Positions 26,545 to 35,800 of a DNA stretch of 64,000 nt are shown piece by piece. Positions within the stretch are counted from its first letter, which is position 1, and each line of letters opens with the position of its first letter. Both the position numbers and the translations under genes were made by a program. The notes beneath the pieces are model-generated. The model was not told the DNA's origin. It made no database searches and saw only the letters and a list, made by a program, of their open reading frames with translations. The stretch spans positions 186,001-250,000 of the forward strand of contig NZ_JAAOWU010000003.1 of assembly GCF_013778505.1 (NCBI RefSeq), written 5' to 3'. Source of the stretch: Pseudomonas sivasensis (GTDB lineage Bacteria; Pseudomonadota; Gammaproteobacteria; Pseudomonadales; Pseudomonadaceae).

Positions 26545-27669
26545 TCAACCACGATAGTAACGCTGTGGCACGAATGGCATTTTACTTACACGAAGCGGCA
26601 CCTTTTTCCCACGCACCAACGCAGAGACTTCGGTATCCAGTGCAATGAATGCGCTGTCCAGGTAACCCATGGCCAAAGGGCCGCCGAGGCTTGGGCCAAA
26701 GCCGCCGCTGCAAACGTTGCCGATCACAGTGCCGTGCTCATCGACAATTTCTGCCCCTTCGCGCACCGGAGTGCGTTCCTGGGGTAACAGGCCGACGCGT
26801 TTGCGGCTCACACCGGTCTGCTGCTGGGTGAAGATTCGGTCGGCACCCGGGAAGCCGCCGGCGCGTGCGCCATCGGCACGGCGGGCCTTGGAGATGGCCC
26901 ACAGCAGGCTGGCTTCAATCGGTGTGGTCTCGGTGTTCATGTCGTGGCCGTACAGGCACAGGCCGGCTTCCAGGCGCAGGGAGTCGCGGGCGCCCAGGCC
27001 GATGGCCTGTACTTCGCTCTCGGCCAACAGGCTGCGCGCGAGGCTTTCGGCATTGGCCGCAGGCACGGAGATTTCAAAGCCGTCTTCACCGGTATAACCG
27101 GAGCGGCTGACGTAGCAGTCCACACCCAGCAGGCGCAGGGAAGCGAACTGCATAAAGGTCATCTTGGTCACTTCCGGCGCCAGGCGCGCCAGCACCTTCA
27201 CCGCTGCGGGGCCTTGCAGGGCAAGCAGGGCGCGTTCTTCGAACAGCGGCTCGATGGTGCACTGATCACCAATGTGTTTGCGCAGGTGCGCCAGGTCCTG
27301 GTCCTTGCAGGCGGCGTTGACCACCAGGAACAGTTCGTCGTTGTCCAGGTTGGCGACCATCAGGTCATCCAGGATGCCGCCTTGCTCGTTGGTGAACATT
27401 GCGTAGCGCTGCATACCTACCGGCAGGTCGATGATGTCCACGGGCACCAGGGTTTCCAGGGCCTTGGCGGCATTGGCGCCGGTCAGGCGGATCTGGCCCA
27501 TGTGGGACACGTCAAACAACCCGGCGTGTTCACGGGTGTGCAGGTGTTCCTTCATCACACCCAGTGGATATTGCACCGGCATGTCATAGCCGGCGAAGGG
27601 CACCATGCGTGCGCCCAGTTCGATGTGCAGGGCGTGCAATGGGGTTTTCAACAGGGTTTCGGTGGACAT
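26545..27669 (-). CDS. gcvT: Glycine cleavage system aminomethyltransferase (T protein)
   Basis: A 374-residue folate-binding enzyme that transfers the methylene group from lipoyl-H protein to tetrahydrofolate and releases ammonia. Family features include the N-terminal [34 protein letters not shown] and the folate-site region [17 protein letters not shown]. It is the last gene of gcvH-gcvP-sdaA-gcvT, separated from sdaA by about 40 bases. Confidence 0.96.
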   Translation of the reverse strand: MSTETLLKTPLHALHIELGARMVPFAGYDMPVQYPLGVMKEHLHTREHAGLFDVSHMGQIRLTGANAAKALETLVPVDIIDLPVGMQRYAMFTNEQGGILDDLMVANLDNDELFLVVNAACKDQDLAHLRKHIGDQCTIEPLFEERALLALQGPAAVKVLARLAPEVTKMTFMQFASLRLLGVDCYVSRSGYTGEDGFEISVPAANAESLARSLLAESEVQAIGLGARDSLRLEAGLCLYGHDMNTETTPIEASLLWAISKARRADGARAGGFPGADRIFTQQQTGVSRKRVGLLPQERTPVREGAEIVDEHGTVIGNVCSGGFGPSLGGPLAMGYLDSAFIALDTEVSALVRGKKVPLRVSKMPFVPQRYYRG

Positions 27670-27708
27670 ATTCAGCTCCTGAAAAACGTGCTGCCGCGCC
27701 TTTAGGCG

Positions 27709-29085
27709 TCAGCACTCGATAATGTTGACCGCCAAACCGCCACGGGCGGTTTCCTTGTATTTGCTTTTCATATCGGCACCGGTCTGGCGCATGGTGCGGA
27801 TGACCTTATCCAGCGAAACGAAATGCTGCCCGTCGCCGCGCAAAGCCATGCGCACCGCATTGATGGCCTTCACCGAGCCCATGGCGTTGCGCTCGATGCA
27901 CGGCACCTGTACCAGGCCGCCAATCGGATCGCAGGTCAGGCCGAGGTTGTGTTCCATGCCGATCTCGGCAGCGTTCTCCACTTGGGACACGCTGCCGCCC
28001 AGCACTTCGCACAGCGCGCCGGCAGCCATGGAACAGGCCACGCCGACTTCGCCCTGACAACCGACTTCGGCGCCGGAGATCGACGCGTTTTCCTTGTACA
28101 AAATCCCGATGGCGGCGGCGGTGAGCAGGAAGCGCACCACGCCGTCTTCGTTCGCGCCTGGGATAAAGCGCATGTAGTAATGCAGCACGGCCGGAATGAT
28201 CCCGGCTGCACCATTGGTGGGCGCCGTGACCACGCGCCCGCCGTTGGCGTTTTCTTCGTTGACCGCCAGCGCGTACAGGTTGACCCAATCGAGCACCGAC
28301 AACGGATCACGCAGCGCCGATTCCGGGTGCTTGCACAGTTGGCGATGCAGCGCGGCGGCACGGCGTTTGACCTTCAGGCCACCGGGCAAAATCCCTTCAT
28401 TGCGACAACCGGCGTCCACGCAGTCCTGCATCACCTGCCAGATTTTCAGCAGGCCAGCGCGGGTTTCCGCTTCAGGGCGCCAGGCACTTTCATTGGTCAG
28501 CATCACTTGGCTGATGGACAGGCCGTAAGTGGCGCAATGGCCGAGCAAGTCCTTGGCGTGCTTGAAGGGGAATGTCAGCGGCGTGGCATCTTCGACAATC
28601 CGGTCGGCACCGGCGGCGTCTTCATCCACTACAAAACCACCGCCGACCGAGTAGTACTCGCGGCTGCGAATCTGGATGTTGGCAGCGTCGAAGGCACGAA
28701 AAATCATGCCGTTGGGATGGTAGGCGAGGGGCTTGCGAATCATCGCCAAGTGTTCTTTCTCGTTGAACGCAATGCTGTGTTCGTCGAGCAGGTTCAAGCG
28801 GCCATCGCTGCGCATCTGTGCCAGGCGTGCGGCGACGGTTTCAGTGTTCACGGTGTCCGGGTGTTCGCCTTCCAGGCCAAGCAACACAGCCTTGTCGCTG
28901 CCGTGACCTTTACCGGTGGCGCCGAGGGAACCATAGAGTTCCACCTTGATGCTGCAGGTGGTGGTCAGCAGGTTGTCACGTTTGAGGCCTTCGACGAATC
29001 GAGCGGCGGCGCGCATGGGGCCGACGGTGTGGGAACTGGAGGGGCCGATGCCAATCTTGAACAGGTCGAACACGCTTAAAGACAT
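27709..29085 (-). CDS. sdaA: L-serine ammonia-lyase (iron-sulfur type)
   Basis: A 458-residue single-chain L-serine dehydratase converting serine to pyruvate and ammonia. The beta domain opens with [20 protein letters not shown]. The alpha domain holds the cluster Cys segments ([37 protein letters not shown]). Its place between gcvP and gcvT fits a glycine-to-serine-to-pyruvate catabolic operon, as established for the GcsR-controlled operon in P. aeruginosa. Confidence 0.95.
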   Translation of the reverse strand: MSLSVFDLFKIGIGPSSSHTVGPMRAAARFVEGLKRDNLLTTTCSIKVELYGSLGATGKGHGSDKAVLLGLEGEHPDTVNTETVAARLAQMRSDGRLNLLDEHSIAFNEKEHLAMIRKPLAYHPNGMIFRAFDAANIQIRSREYYSVGGGFVVDEDAAGADRIVEDATPLTFPFKHAKDLLGHCATYGLSISQVMLTNESAWRPEAETRAGLLKIWQVMQDCVDAGCRNEGILPGGLKVKRRAAALHRQLCKHPESALRDPLSVLDWVNLYALAVNEENANGGRVVTAPTNGAAGIIPAVLHYYMRFIPGANEDGVVRFLLTAAAIGILYKENASISGAEVGCQGEVGVACSMAAGALCEVLGGSVSQVENAAEIGMEHNLGLTCDPIGGLVQVPCIERNAMGSVKAINAVRMALRGDGQHFVSLDKVIRTMRQTGADMKSKYKETARGGLAVNIIEC

Positions 29086-29130
29086 GAGTGGTTCTCCGGT
29101 TTCTTATTATGTTTTGGGTGTACTCGGTCA

Positions 29131-29222
29131 GTGTGGGAGGGGGCTTGCTCCCGATGGCAGTGCGTCAGTCAACAGAGATGTTGAATGTAAAACCGCCATC
29201 GGGAGCAAGCCCCCTCTCACAT
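29131..29222. repeat. REP palindrome pair between gcvP and sdaA
   Basis: GTGTGGGAGGGGGCTTGCTC on the left and GAGCAAGCCCCCTCTCACAT on the right form a REP doublet inside the operon. This is where P. aeruginosa carries glyA2. As RNA it could fold into a strong stem affecting relative levels of gcvP and sdaA. Confidence 0.85.
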
Positions 29223-29243
29223 TTGATTGAGTTCAGCCTCAGG

Positions 29244-32081
29244 TTACGCGTAGCTCTCGATTGAAGGGCATGCGCATACGAGATTGCGATCACCAAACAC
29301 GTTGTCGACCCGACCAACCGGCGGCCAGTACTTGCCTTCGATCAGCGAAGCAAGCGGATACACCGCCTGTTCACGGCTGTAGGGGTGGCTCCATTCGCCC
29401 ACCAGTTCCGCCGCAGTGTGCGGAGCGTTCTTGAGTGGGTTGTCGTCCTTGTCCAGGGTGCCGTTTTCCACTGCGCGGATTTCTTCGCGAATGGCGATCA
29501 TGGCGTCGCAGAAGCGGTCCAGTTCTTCTTTGGATTCACTTTCCGTCGGCTCGATCATCAAGGTGCCGGCCACCGGGAACGACATGGTCGGTGCGTGGAA
29601 ACCGAAGTCGATCAGGCGCTTGGCCACGTCATCCACGCTGATACCGCTGCTGTCTTTCAGAGGGCGCAGGTCGAGGATGCATTCATGCGCCACCAGGCCG
29701 TTGCTGCCGGTGTAGAGCACGGGGTAGTGCTCTTCCAGGCGGCGGGAGATGTAGTTGGCATTCAGGATCGCCAGTTGCGAAGCGCGCTTCAGGCCCGCGC
29801 CGCCCATCATGCTGATGTACATCCAGGTGATCGGCAGAATGCTCGCGCTGCCGAACGGTGCCGCACAGACCGCGCCTTCTTTGCGCTCCATGGCCGCGTG
29901 GCCCGGCAGGAATGGCGTGAGGTGGGACTTGACGCCAATCGGGCCAACGCCCGGGCCGCCACCGCCGTGAGGAATGCAGAACGTCTTGTGCAGGTTCAGG
30001 TGGGACACGTCGCCGCCGAACTTGCCCGGGGCGCAGAGGCCGACCATCGCGTTCATGTTAGCGCCGTCGATGTACACCTGGCCGCCGTTGTCGTGGATGA
30101 CGCCGCAAATCTCGCGGATGCCTTCCTCGAACACGCCGTGGGTAGACGGGTAGGTGATCATCAGTGCCGCGAGGTGATCGCGGTGCTCGATGGCCTTGGC
30201 GCGCAGGTCTTCAATGTCCACGTTGCCTCGGGCGTCGCAGGCGGTGACGACGACGCGCATGCCAGCCATGTTGGCGGTGGCCGGGTTGGTGCCGTGGGCC
30301 GACGACGGGATCAGGCAGATGTCGCGGCGTTCGTCGCCACGGCTCTGGTGATAGGCACGAATGGCCAACAGACCGGCGTATTCGCCTTGGGAACCGGCGT
30401 TCGGCTGCAGCGAGATCGCGTCATAGCCGGTGGCCGCGCAGAGCATGGCTTCCAGGTCGGAGGTCAGTTGCAGGTAGCCGGCGCTTTGTGCGGCTGGTGC
30501 GAAGGGGTGCAGGGCACCGAATTCGGCCCAGGTCACCGGGATCATTTCGCTGGCGGCGTTGAGCTTCATGGTGCACGAGCCCAGCGGGATCATGGTGCGG
30601 TCCAGGGCCAGGTCTTTGTCTGCCAGCTTGCGCAGGTAGCGCATCAACTCGGTTTCGGAGTGATAACGGTTGAACACCGGGTGGCTGAGGATCGGCGACT
30701 GGCGCAGCAGCGCGGCCGGCAGGGTGCTCTCAGTTGCCGCGAAGGCTGGCAGGGCCTTGCCGTCGGCGAAGATCGCCCACAGGGTTTCGATATCGGCTGG
30801 GGTGGTGGTTTCGTCCACCGACAGGCCAACACGCTCAGCGTCCACCACACGCAGGTTGATGCGCTGGGCGCGGGCCTTATCGTGCAGGGCGGCGGTGTGG
30901 GCGCCGGTGTTGAGGGTGAGGGTGTCGAAGAAGTGTTGCTGCTCGACGTTCAAGCCCAAGGCAGTCAAGCCTTTGGCCAGGATCGCGGTCAGCTGGTGAA
31001 TGCGCTGGGCGATCTGGGTCAGGCCTTTAGGCCCGTGGTACACGGCGTACATGCTGGCGATGTTGGCCAGCAGCACTTGGGCGGTGCAGATGTTGCTGGT
31101 GGCCTTCTCGCGGCGGATATGTTGCTCGCGGGTCTGCATGGCCAAGCGCAGGGCCGGCTTGCCGAAGCGGTCAACAGACACACCGACCAGACGGCCCGGC
31201 ATGTCGCGCTTGAACGCATCCTTGGTGGAGAAGTACGCCGCGTGCGGGCCACCGAAGCCCAGCGGCACGCCGAAGCGTTGCGCGCTGCCGATGGCTACGT
31301 CGGCGCCGAATTCGCCCGGAGGGGTCAGCAGGGTCAGGGCCAGCAGATCGGCGGCCACGGCTACCAATGCGTTGGCGGCGTGGAAGCGTTCGGTCAGTTC
31401 GCGGTAGTCGAACACGTCACCGTTGCTGGCCGGGTATTGCAGCAGGGCGCCGAAGAACGGGCTGACGTCGGTCAGTTCACGCTCATCGCCCACAACCACA
31501 TCAATGCCCAGCGGTTCGGCGCGGGTACGCAGCACGTCGAGGGTCTGCGGGTGACTGTGCACCGAGGCGAAGAAGGCGTTGCTGCCTTTGTTCTTGCTCA
31601 GGCGTTTGCAGAAAGTCATGGCTTCGGCAGCGGCAGTAGCTTCGTCCAGCAGCGAGGCGTTGGCGATCGGCAGGCCGGTGAGGTCGCTGATCAGGGTCTG
31701 GAAGTTCAGCAGCGCTTCCAGGCGGCCTTGGGAAATTTCTGGCTGGTACGGGGTGTAGGCGGTGTACCAGGCCGGGTTTTCCAGCAGGTTGCGCAGGATC
31801 GGTGACGGCGTGTGGCAGTTGTAGTAGCCCTGGCCGATGTAGGTCTTGAACAGTTGGTTCTGGCTGGCGATGGCCTTGATCTTCGCCAGGGCCTCGGCTT
31901 CGCTCAGGCCGTCTTCCAGGCCGAGCACGCTGGTGCCCTTGATGCTTTCCGGGATCACACTGGCGCTCAGGGCTTCCAGGGAGTCAAAGCCCAGGCTGGC
32001 GAGCATGTGCTGCTCATCTTCCTGGCGCGGGCCGATGTGGCGGGCGATGAATTCGTTAGCGGTGCTGAGATTGATCGTCAT
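29244..32081 (-). CDS. gcvP: Glycine dehydrogenase (decarboxylating), P protein
   Basis: A 945-residue PLP enzyme that decarboxylates glycine and passes the aminomethyl group to the H protein. It is the fused homodimeric form. The N-terminal half starts [17 protein letters not shown]. The catalytic C-terminal half shows the PLP Lys in [19 protein letters not shown] and the preceding [14 protein letters not shown] large antisense open frame covers the same DNA and is not a gene. Confidence 0.97.
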   Translation of the reverse strand: MTINLSTANEFIARHIGPRQEDEQHMLASLGFDSLEALSASVIPESIKGTSVLGLEDGLSEAEALAKIKAIASQNQLFKTYIGQGYYNCHTPSPILRNLLENPAWYTAYTPYQPEISQGRLEALLNFQTLISDLTGLPIANASLLDEATAAAEAMTFCKRLSKNKGSNAFFASVHSHPQTLDVLRTRAEPLGIDVVVGDERELTDVSPFFGALLQYPASNGDVFDYRELTERFHAANALVAVAADLLALTLLTPPGEFGADVAIGSAQRFGVPLGFGGPHAAYFSTKDAFKRDMPGRLVGVSVDRFGKPALRLAMQTREQHIRREKATSNICTAQVLLANIASMYAVYHGPKGLTQIAQRIHQLTAILAKGLTALGLNVEQQHFFDTLTLNTGAHTAALHDKARAQRINLRVVDAERVGLSVDETTTPADIETLWAIFADGKALPAFAATESTLPAALLRQSPILSHPVFNRYHSETELMRYLRKLADKDLALDRTMIPLGSCTMKLNAASEMIPVTWAEFGALHPFAPAAQSAGYLQLTSDLEAMLCAATGYDAISLQPNAGSQGEYAGLLAIRAYHQSRGDERRDICLIPSSAHGTNPATANMAGMRVVVTACDARGNVDIEDLRAKAIEHRDHLAALMITYPSTHGVFEEGIREICGVIHDNGGQVYIDGANMNAMVGLCAPGKFGGDVSHLNLHKTFCIPHGGGGPGVGPIGVKSHLTPFLPGHAAMERKEGAVCAAPFGSASILPITWMYISMMGGAGLKRASQLAILNANYISRRLEEHYPVLYTGSNGLVAHECILDLRPLKDSSGISVDDVAKRLIDFGFHAPTMSFPVAGTLMIEPTESESKEELDRFCDAMIAIREEIRAVENGTLDKDDNPLKNAPHTAAELVGEWSHPYSREQAVYPLASLIEGKYWPPVGRVDNVFGDRNLVCACPSIESYA

Positions 32082-32091
32082 GGTGCGCTCC

Positions 32092-32475
32092 TCAGGCTTC
32101 AGCGTTGGCTTTGATCAGGCGGTCGTACGCATCCTGATCCAACAGCTTAGCCACTGCGTCGGCATCGGCCGGTTTAAAGCGGAAGAACCAGCCTTCGCCC
32201 ATTGGATCTTCGTTGACCAGTTCCGGGCTGCCATCGAGCTTGTCGTTCACTTCGAGGACTTCACCGTCCAACGGCATGTACACACCGCTGGCAGCTTTTA
32301 CCGACTCCACGGTGGACGCTTCGGCGCCCTTGTCATAGGTCTGCAGCTCAGGCAGTTGCACGAAAACCACATCACCCAGCGCGTTCTGCGCAAATGCGGT
32401 AATGCCCACGGTGACGCTGCCATCGGCTTCGGCACGCAGCCATTCGTGATCTTCAGTAAAACGCAACTCGCTCAT
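32092..32475 (-). CDS. gcvH: Glycine cleavage system lipoyl carrier (H protein)
   Basis: A 127-residue protein with the lipoylation Lys in [12 protein letters not shown] and the [20 protein letters not shown] core. It shuttles the aminomethyl group between P and T proteins. First gene of the operon, ten bases ahead of gcvP, and directly downstream of a sigma54-type promoter. Confidence 0.97.
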   Translation of the reverse strand: MSELRFTEDHEWLRAEADGSVTVGITAFAQNALGDVVFVQLPELQTYDKGAEASTVESVKAASGVYMPLDGEVLEVNDKLDGSPELVNEDPMGEGWFFRFKPADADAVAKLLDQDAYDRLIKANAEA

Positions 32476-32535
32476 GGAAATTCCTCAGGGCCAGATTCGT
32501 CTGGTGGACGGGATTGGAATAATGGGGAGTTACTT

Positions 32536-32552
32536 AGCAAGATCGCGGCCAA
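32536..32552 (-). promoter_or_regulatory. Sigma54-type promoter of the gcvH operon
   Basis: The minus strand reads TTGGCCGCGATCTTGCT, with GG and GC dinucleotides ten bases apart as required for -24/-12 promoters and a good match to TTGGCACG-N4-TTGCT. It ends about 60 bases before the gcvH start. It agrees with the known control of this operon by the sigma54 activator GcsR in P. aeruginosa. Confidence 0.8.
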
Positions 32553-32615
32553 TGTTATTAATCACTTATAAATCAATAGCTTAATAATTTTGGCTGCGAC
32601 ATTGGCCACGGCGGC

Positions 32616-32633
32616 TGTAGCGATTTCGATACA
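32616..32633. promoter_or_regulatory. GcsR-like operator, promoter-proximal
   Basis: TGTAGCG-ATTT-CGATACA, a near-palindromic 18-mer close to the GcsR consensus TGTAACG-N4-CGTTCCG that I recall for P. aeruginosa. It lies about 65 bases upstream of the -24 box on the gcvH side. Confidence 0.7.
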
Positions 32634-32696
32634 GCGCGGTGCGCGAAAAAAAGCCTATGTGGATCAAAGCCTTGCATGGCGCGTAAAAAGCAGGGC

Positions 32697-32733
32697 TGTA
32701 GCGATATCGTTCCGCTGTAGCGCTTTCAGTACG
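32697..32733. promoter_or_regulatory. Tandem GcsR-like operators, promoter-distal
   Basis: Two 18-mers 19 bases apart: TGTAGCG-ATAT-CGTTCCG (32697-32714), which matches the GcsR consensus at all but one fixed position, and the weaker TGTAGCG-CTTT-CAGTACG (32716-32733). Together with 32616 they give three enhancer sites, the arrangement expected for a bacterial enhancer-binding protein. Confidence 0.75.
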
Positions 32734-32832
32734 GTGAAGGTCGCTTTCAGCCCTTTGTGCAAGATAGATGTACTGCTTTGGGCCTTCCCTGACGCTTTAA
32801 CGTGCCGTGATCTCGTTATCAGGATGCATCCC

Positions 32833-35800
32833 ATGCGTGCTTCAACTGCAAATTCTCCGGAGCTCACCCAGGCGCGGATGTCCCGCGATTACTTATCCAA
32901 AGTGTTTGCCCATCGCTTGAGCCTGACCGCTGTGGCCCAGTCCATGATCCAGGGCTGGCTGGAGGAGCGGTTCGTCGGTGCGCGCCTGCGGGCGCCCACT
33001 GCCTGGATCGGTGTGATACAGGCTGGCGGTGGTTACACACAGCTCATCACGTTGAGCGATGCGCTGATCAAACGCTGCATGAGCGGCGAAGCGCTGAACT
33101 ACACGCCAGGCCATCATCAACTGCTGACTCGCTCGGGCGAGCGGGTGTTCGAGGCGGTGACCGACGCGATCACCGTGGACGACATCGAACAGATGCTCAA
33201 CGCCCTGGCCCCCGGTGTGCTGGAGGGGTTTGCCGAGCGGTTGGTGGACTACTGGAACGAGCGCGTGTCGGACGGTTCGGCGCACAGTCGCTGGGACGCG
33301 GTCGGCCGCCAATTGCGTGCGTGCCTGATGACGGCGCGGCAGAACCCGCCACTAAGCTCGGAGCACGCGCGCGCGCTGCTGGGGCAGGGCGATGAACATA
33401 CCCAGGTCTGGAGCGACCGCGCGGATCGCGAAGCGTTGGGCCAGCCGCATGTATTGCGGATCTATCAGGTGTTTGCGGTCCAGAACGAACGCCAGGGCGA
33501 ATGGCTGCCTTTGCTGGTGTTGCAACGTCAGGTGCAGGGCCAGCGTGTCACGCTGCTGTACGTCCCGGCGCTGAACCTGCTGACGCTCGATAACCTCGAC
33601 GCGTTGGGCAATCTGTTGCCGCGCTATATGAACCACTATTTGCCCGGGGTTCCCGTCCACTGGGTGCTGCGTGAGCCCGAGGGCAACGTGTTCGATGCCC
33701 TGGCCCAGACGTTGCTGGAGCGCCAGTTGCGCAGCCTGTATCGAGTCGATTGGTCGGCACTGCCGGAGATTGGCAGTTATGAACAGTTGTTTATTTCACT
33801 CACCTCACCGCTGGCCTGGTTCGACCCCGACGCACTGCAGCAACCCCACGAAGAACAGTTGCCGCTCTGGTTGCAACTGGCCGGCAGCGCAGATCGTCTG
33901 GTTTATGGCCAGTGGCTTGAGCGCCTGCAGCAAACCACCGGTGGCGCATCATTTCTGGATGGCCTCGACTCAATAGATGTCTACGCGCGCAACGCCCTGC
34001 GCCGGCAAATGCGCCTGGACCGCCCCGGCCAGGCGATCATCGACCCGGACGATTACCAACTGACCTTCGAGCGCACCCAGGGCGGCACCGTTGGCTGGAC
34101 CCAACGCACCGCCAGGACCTTGACCCAATGGTCACTGGAAAACCCCTTCGTCACGGCATACGCCAGCGTGCAGATCAGCCATCAGACCCAGCCGGAAAGC
34201 GTACCCGGCTGGCTGACAGCTGCGTACCTCAAGCAACTGATCGAACGCGTGGACGTGGGCAAGCACTATCCGACGCTGCTTGAGCGCGCGTTGATTTCGG
34301 ACCCGGTGGACTGCCCACGGCGGCGTCGCTTGTTTGTTGATCAGATGACGATCCAACTGCCCATGCGCGCCTTTGAAAACAGCCTGCGCCGGCGCCACGG
34401 TTTTACCCGGACCGGCGCCCTGGTGGTGCGCACGATGCTGCAGGAAGACCCGCTCAAGCGTGTGCTCAGTGGCGAGGTGATTGTGGCGCGGCCCCTGGCG
34501 TTCCTGCTCCATGCCGGCGGGCGTGCCCACAAGGCGGACAACCTGTTTGTGATCGGCCCGCGCGATAACAGCCCGCTGCCCCACATTCTTTATCGGCCGG
34601 ATCACGTCGACGCCGTGTTGCAACAATTCCCCAGTCGCCAGGCGCTACTTGATGAAATCGCCCGCGTCGACAGCGATCTGCAGCGCCTGGTGCTGCAACG
34701 CTTGCCGGACGCCAGTCGGGCGTTGTTCGGCAATGGCGGTTTTCTGCGGCCCCACGTTCAGCGTTTTCTACCGGGGGATGAATACGACGCGCAGCCCACT
34801 TCAAGCCCGGTCCTGCTCAGTGATGAAGTGATAACCGGTGATTTTCTGGCGGTCGTGTTCGATGAAAACGCCCACAGCCTCTGGCAACTGGCGGTGAAGC
34901 AGTCGGCGTCCAACGAGGCGTTGCGCTGGGCCGTGTTCAAGAATGATCTGTGGCAATTGTTCAATGCGCTGCTGCCCATGATTCGCGGGCCGGTGGCGGT
35001 CGCGGGCTGGCTGTTTCAAACCTTCAAGACGTTTCGCACGGTCCTGGCGCTGCCGCCAGACGCCAGCCAGGAAGACGCCGCCGCTGCCCTCACCGAACTG
35101 ATCGGTAGCCTGGCCGGGTTGCTCCTGAGCCCGGTGGTCAAACTGGATGAACGTTTGGGCCTGAGTGCGAGCAAATCCGTCACCACCGGCACGGTGCACA
35201 CCACGGACGTCATCCCGGTCGGCCACGTTCGCCAACCAACGTCGACGTTTGCCTGGCCGCGTTCGCTCGCGGATATCACCGCCATGGATTATTCCTGGGC
35301 TAATTCACGGCTCAAGCTCAATCCGCAGCAGCAGGCAAAGCTTGAGACCTTCCAGTGGGCGCCTGGTCGGGGAGAGCGTGGGCCCGACAGGCCCGCGGTG
35401 TTCTCGGCCGACAGCCCGGTGCGCGGCCAGGTCCAGGTGCTGCGCGACGGTGGCGCTGCGAGCCAGGAAAACTACACGTTGCTCGACAGCAAGGTGTATG
35501 GCGTGACGGCAGTGGAAGGTGGCTGGCGAATAGCCGATCTCAGGGATCCCCAGCGCCTGGGGCCGTGGCTCAGGAAAAGCCCGGATGACGTATGGAAAGT
35601 CGACCTCGGCCTGCGCTTGCTCGGTGGGCAGAAGAGAAGCCCGGCTGCGCGGCGCTATGCGCAAGTCGAGCGCAAGAGTCTCTTGATTAAGGATGAGTAC
35701 GACGCGGCTGTCGCTGAACTCATAGCGTGCGAACGCAAAGTGAAGGCAGCCGAAAGCCTGTGCGAAAAGGCCCATTCAAGCGCTGAAGGGCAATTTACCG

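Larger units (their letters stand above)
32476..32832. other. Divergent intergenic region gcvH / DUF6543 gene
   Basis: It contains the sigma54-type promoter and three GcsR-like sites described separately. No convincing sigma70 promoter for the plus-strand DUF6543 gene is visible, so that gene could respond to the same enhancer sites or use a divergent promoter. Confidence 0.5.

Noticed and set aside
29385..31805. 806-codon open frame antisense to gcvP
   Set aside because: It lies wholly opposite a gene with full family identity; its His/Val/Gly-rich translation is what GC-rich third positions give on the reverse strand.
32590..32832. N-terminal extension of the DUF6543 protein back to 32590
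   Set aside because: It would run through the GcsR-like operators, has no ribosome site and gives a low-quality sequence; ATG at 32833 has AGGA at good spacing.
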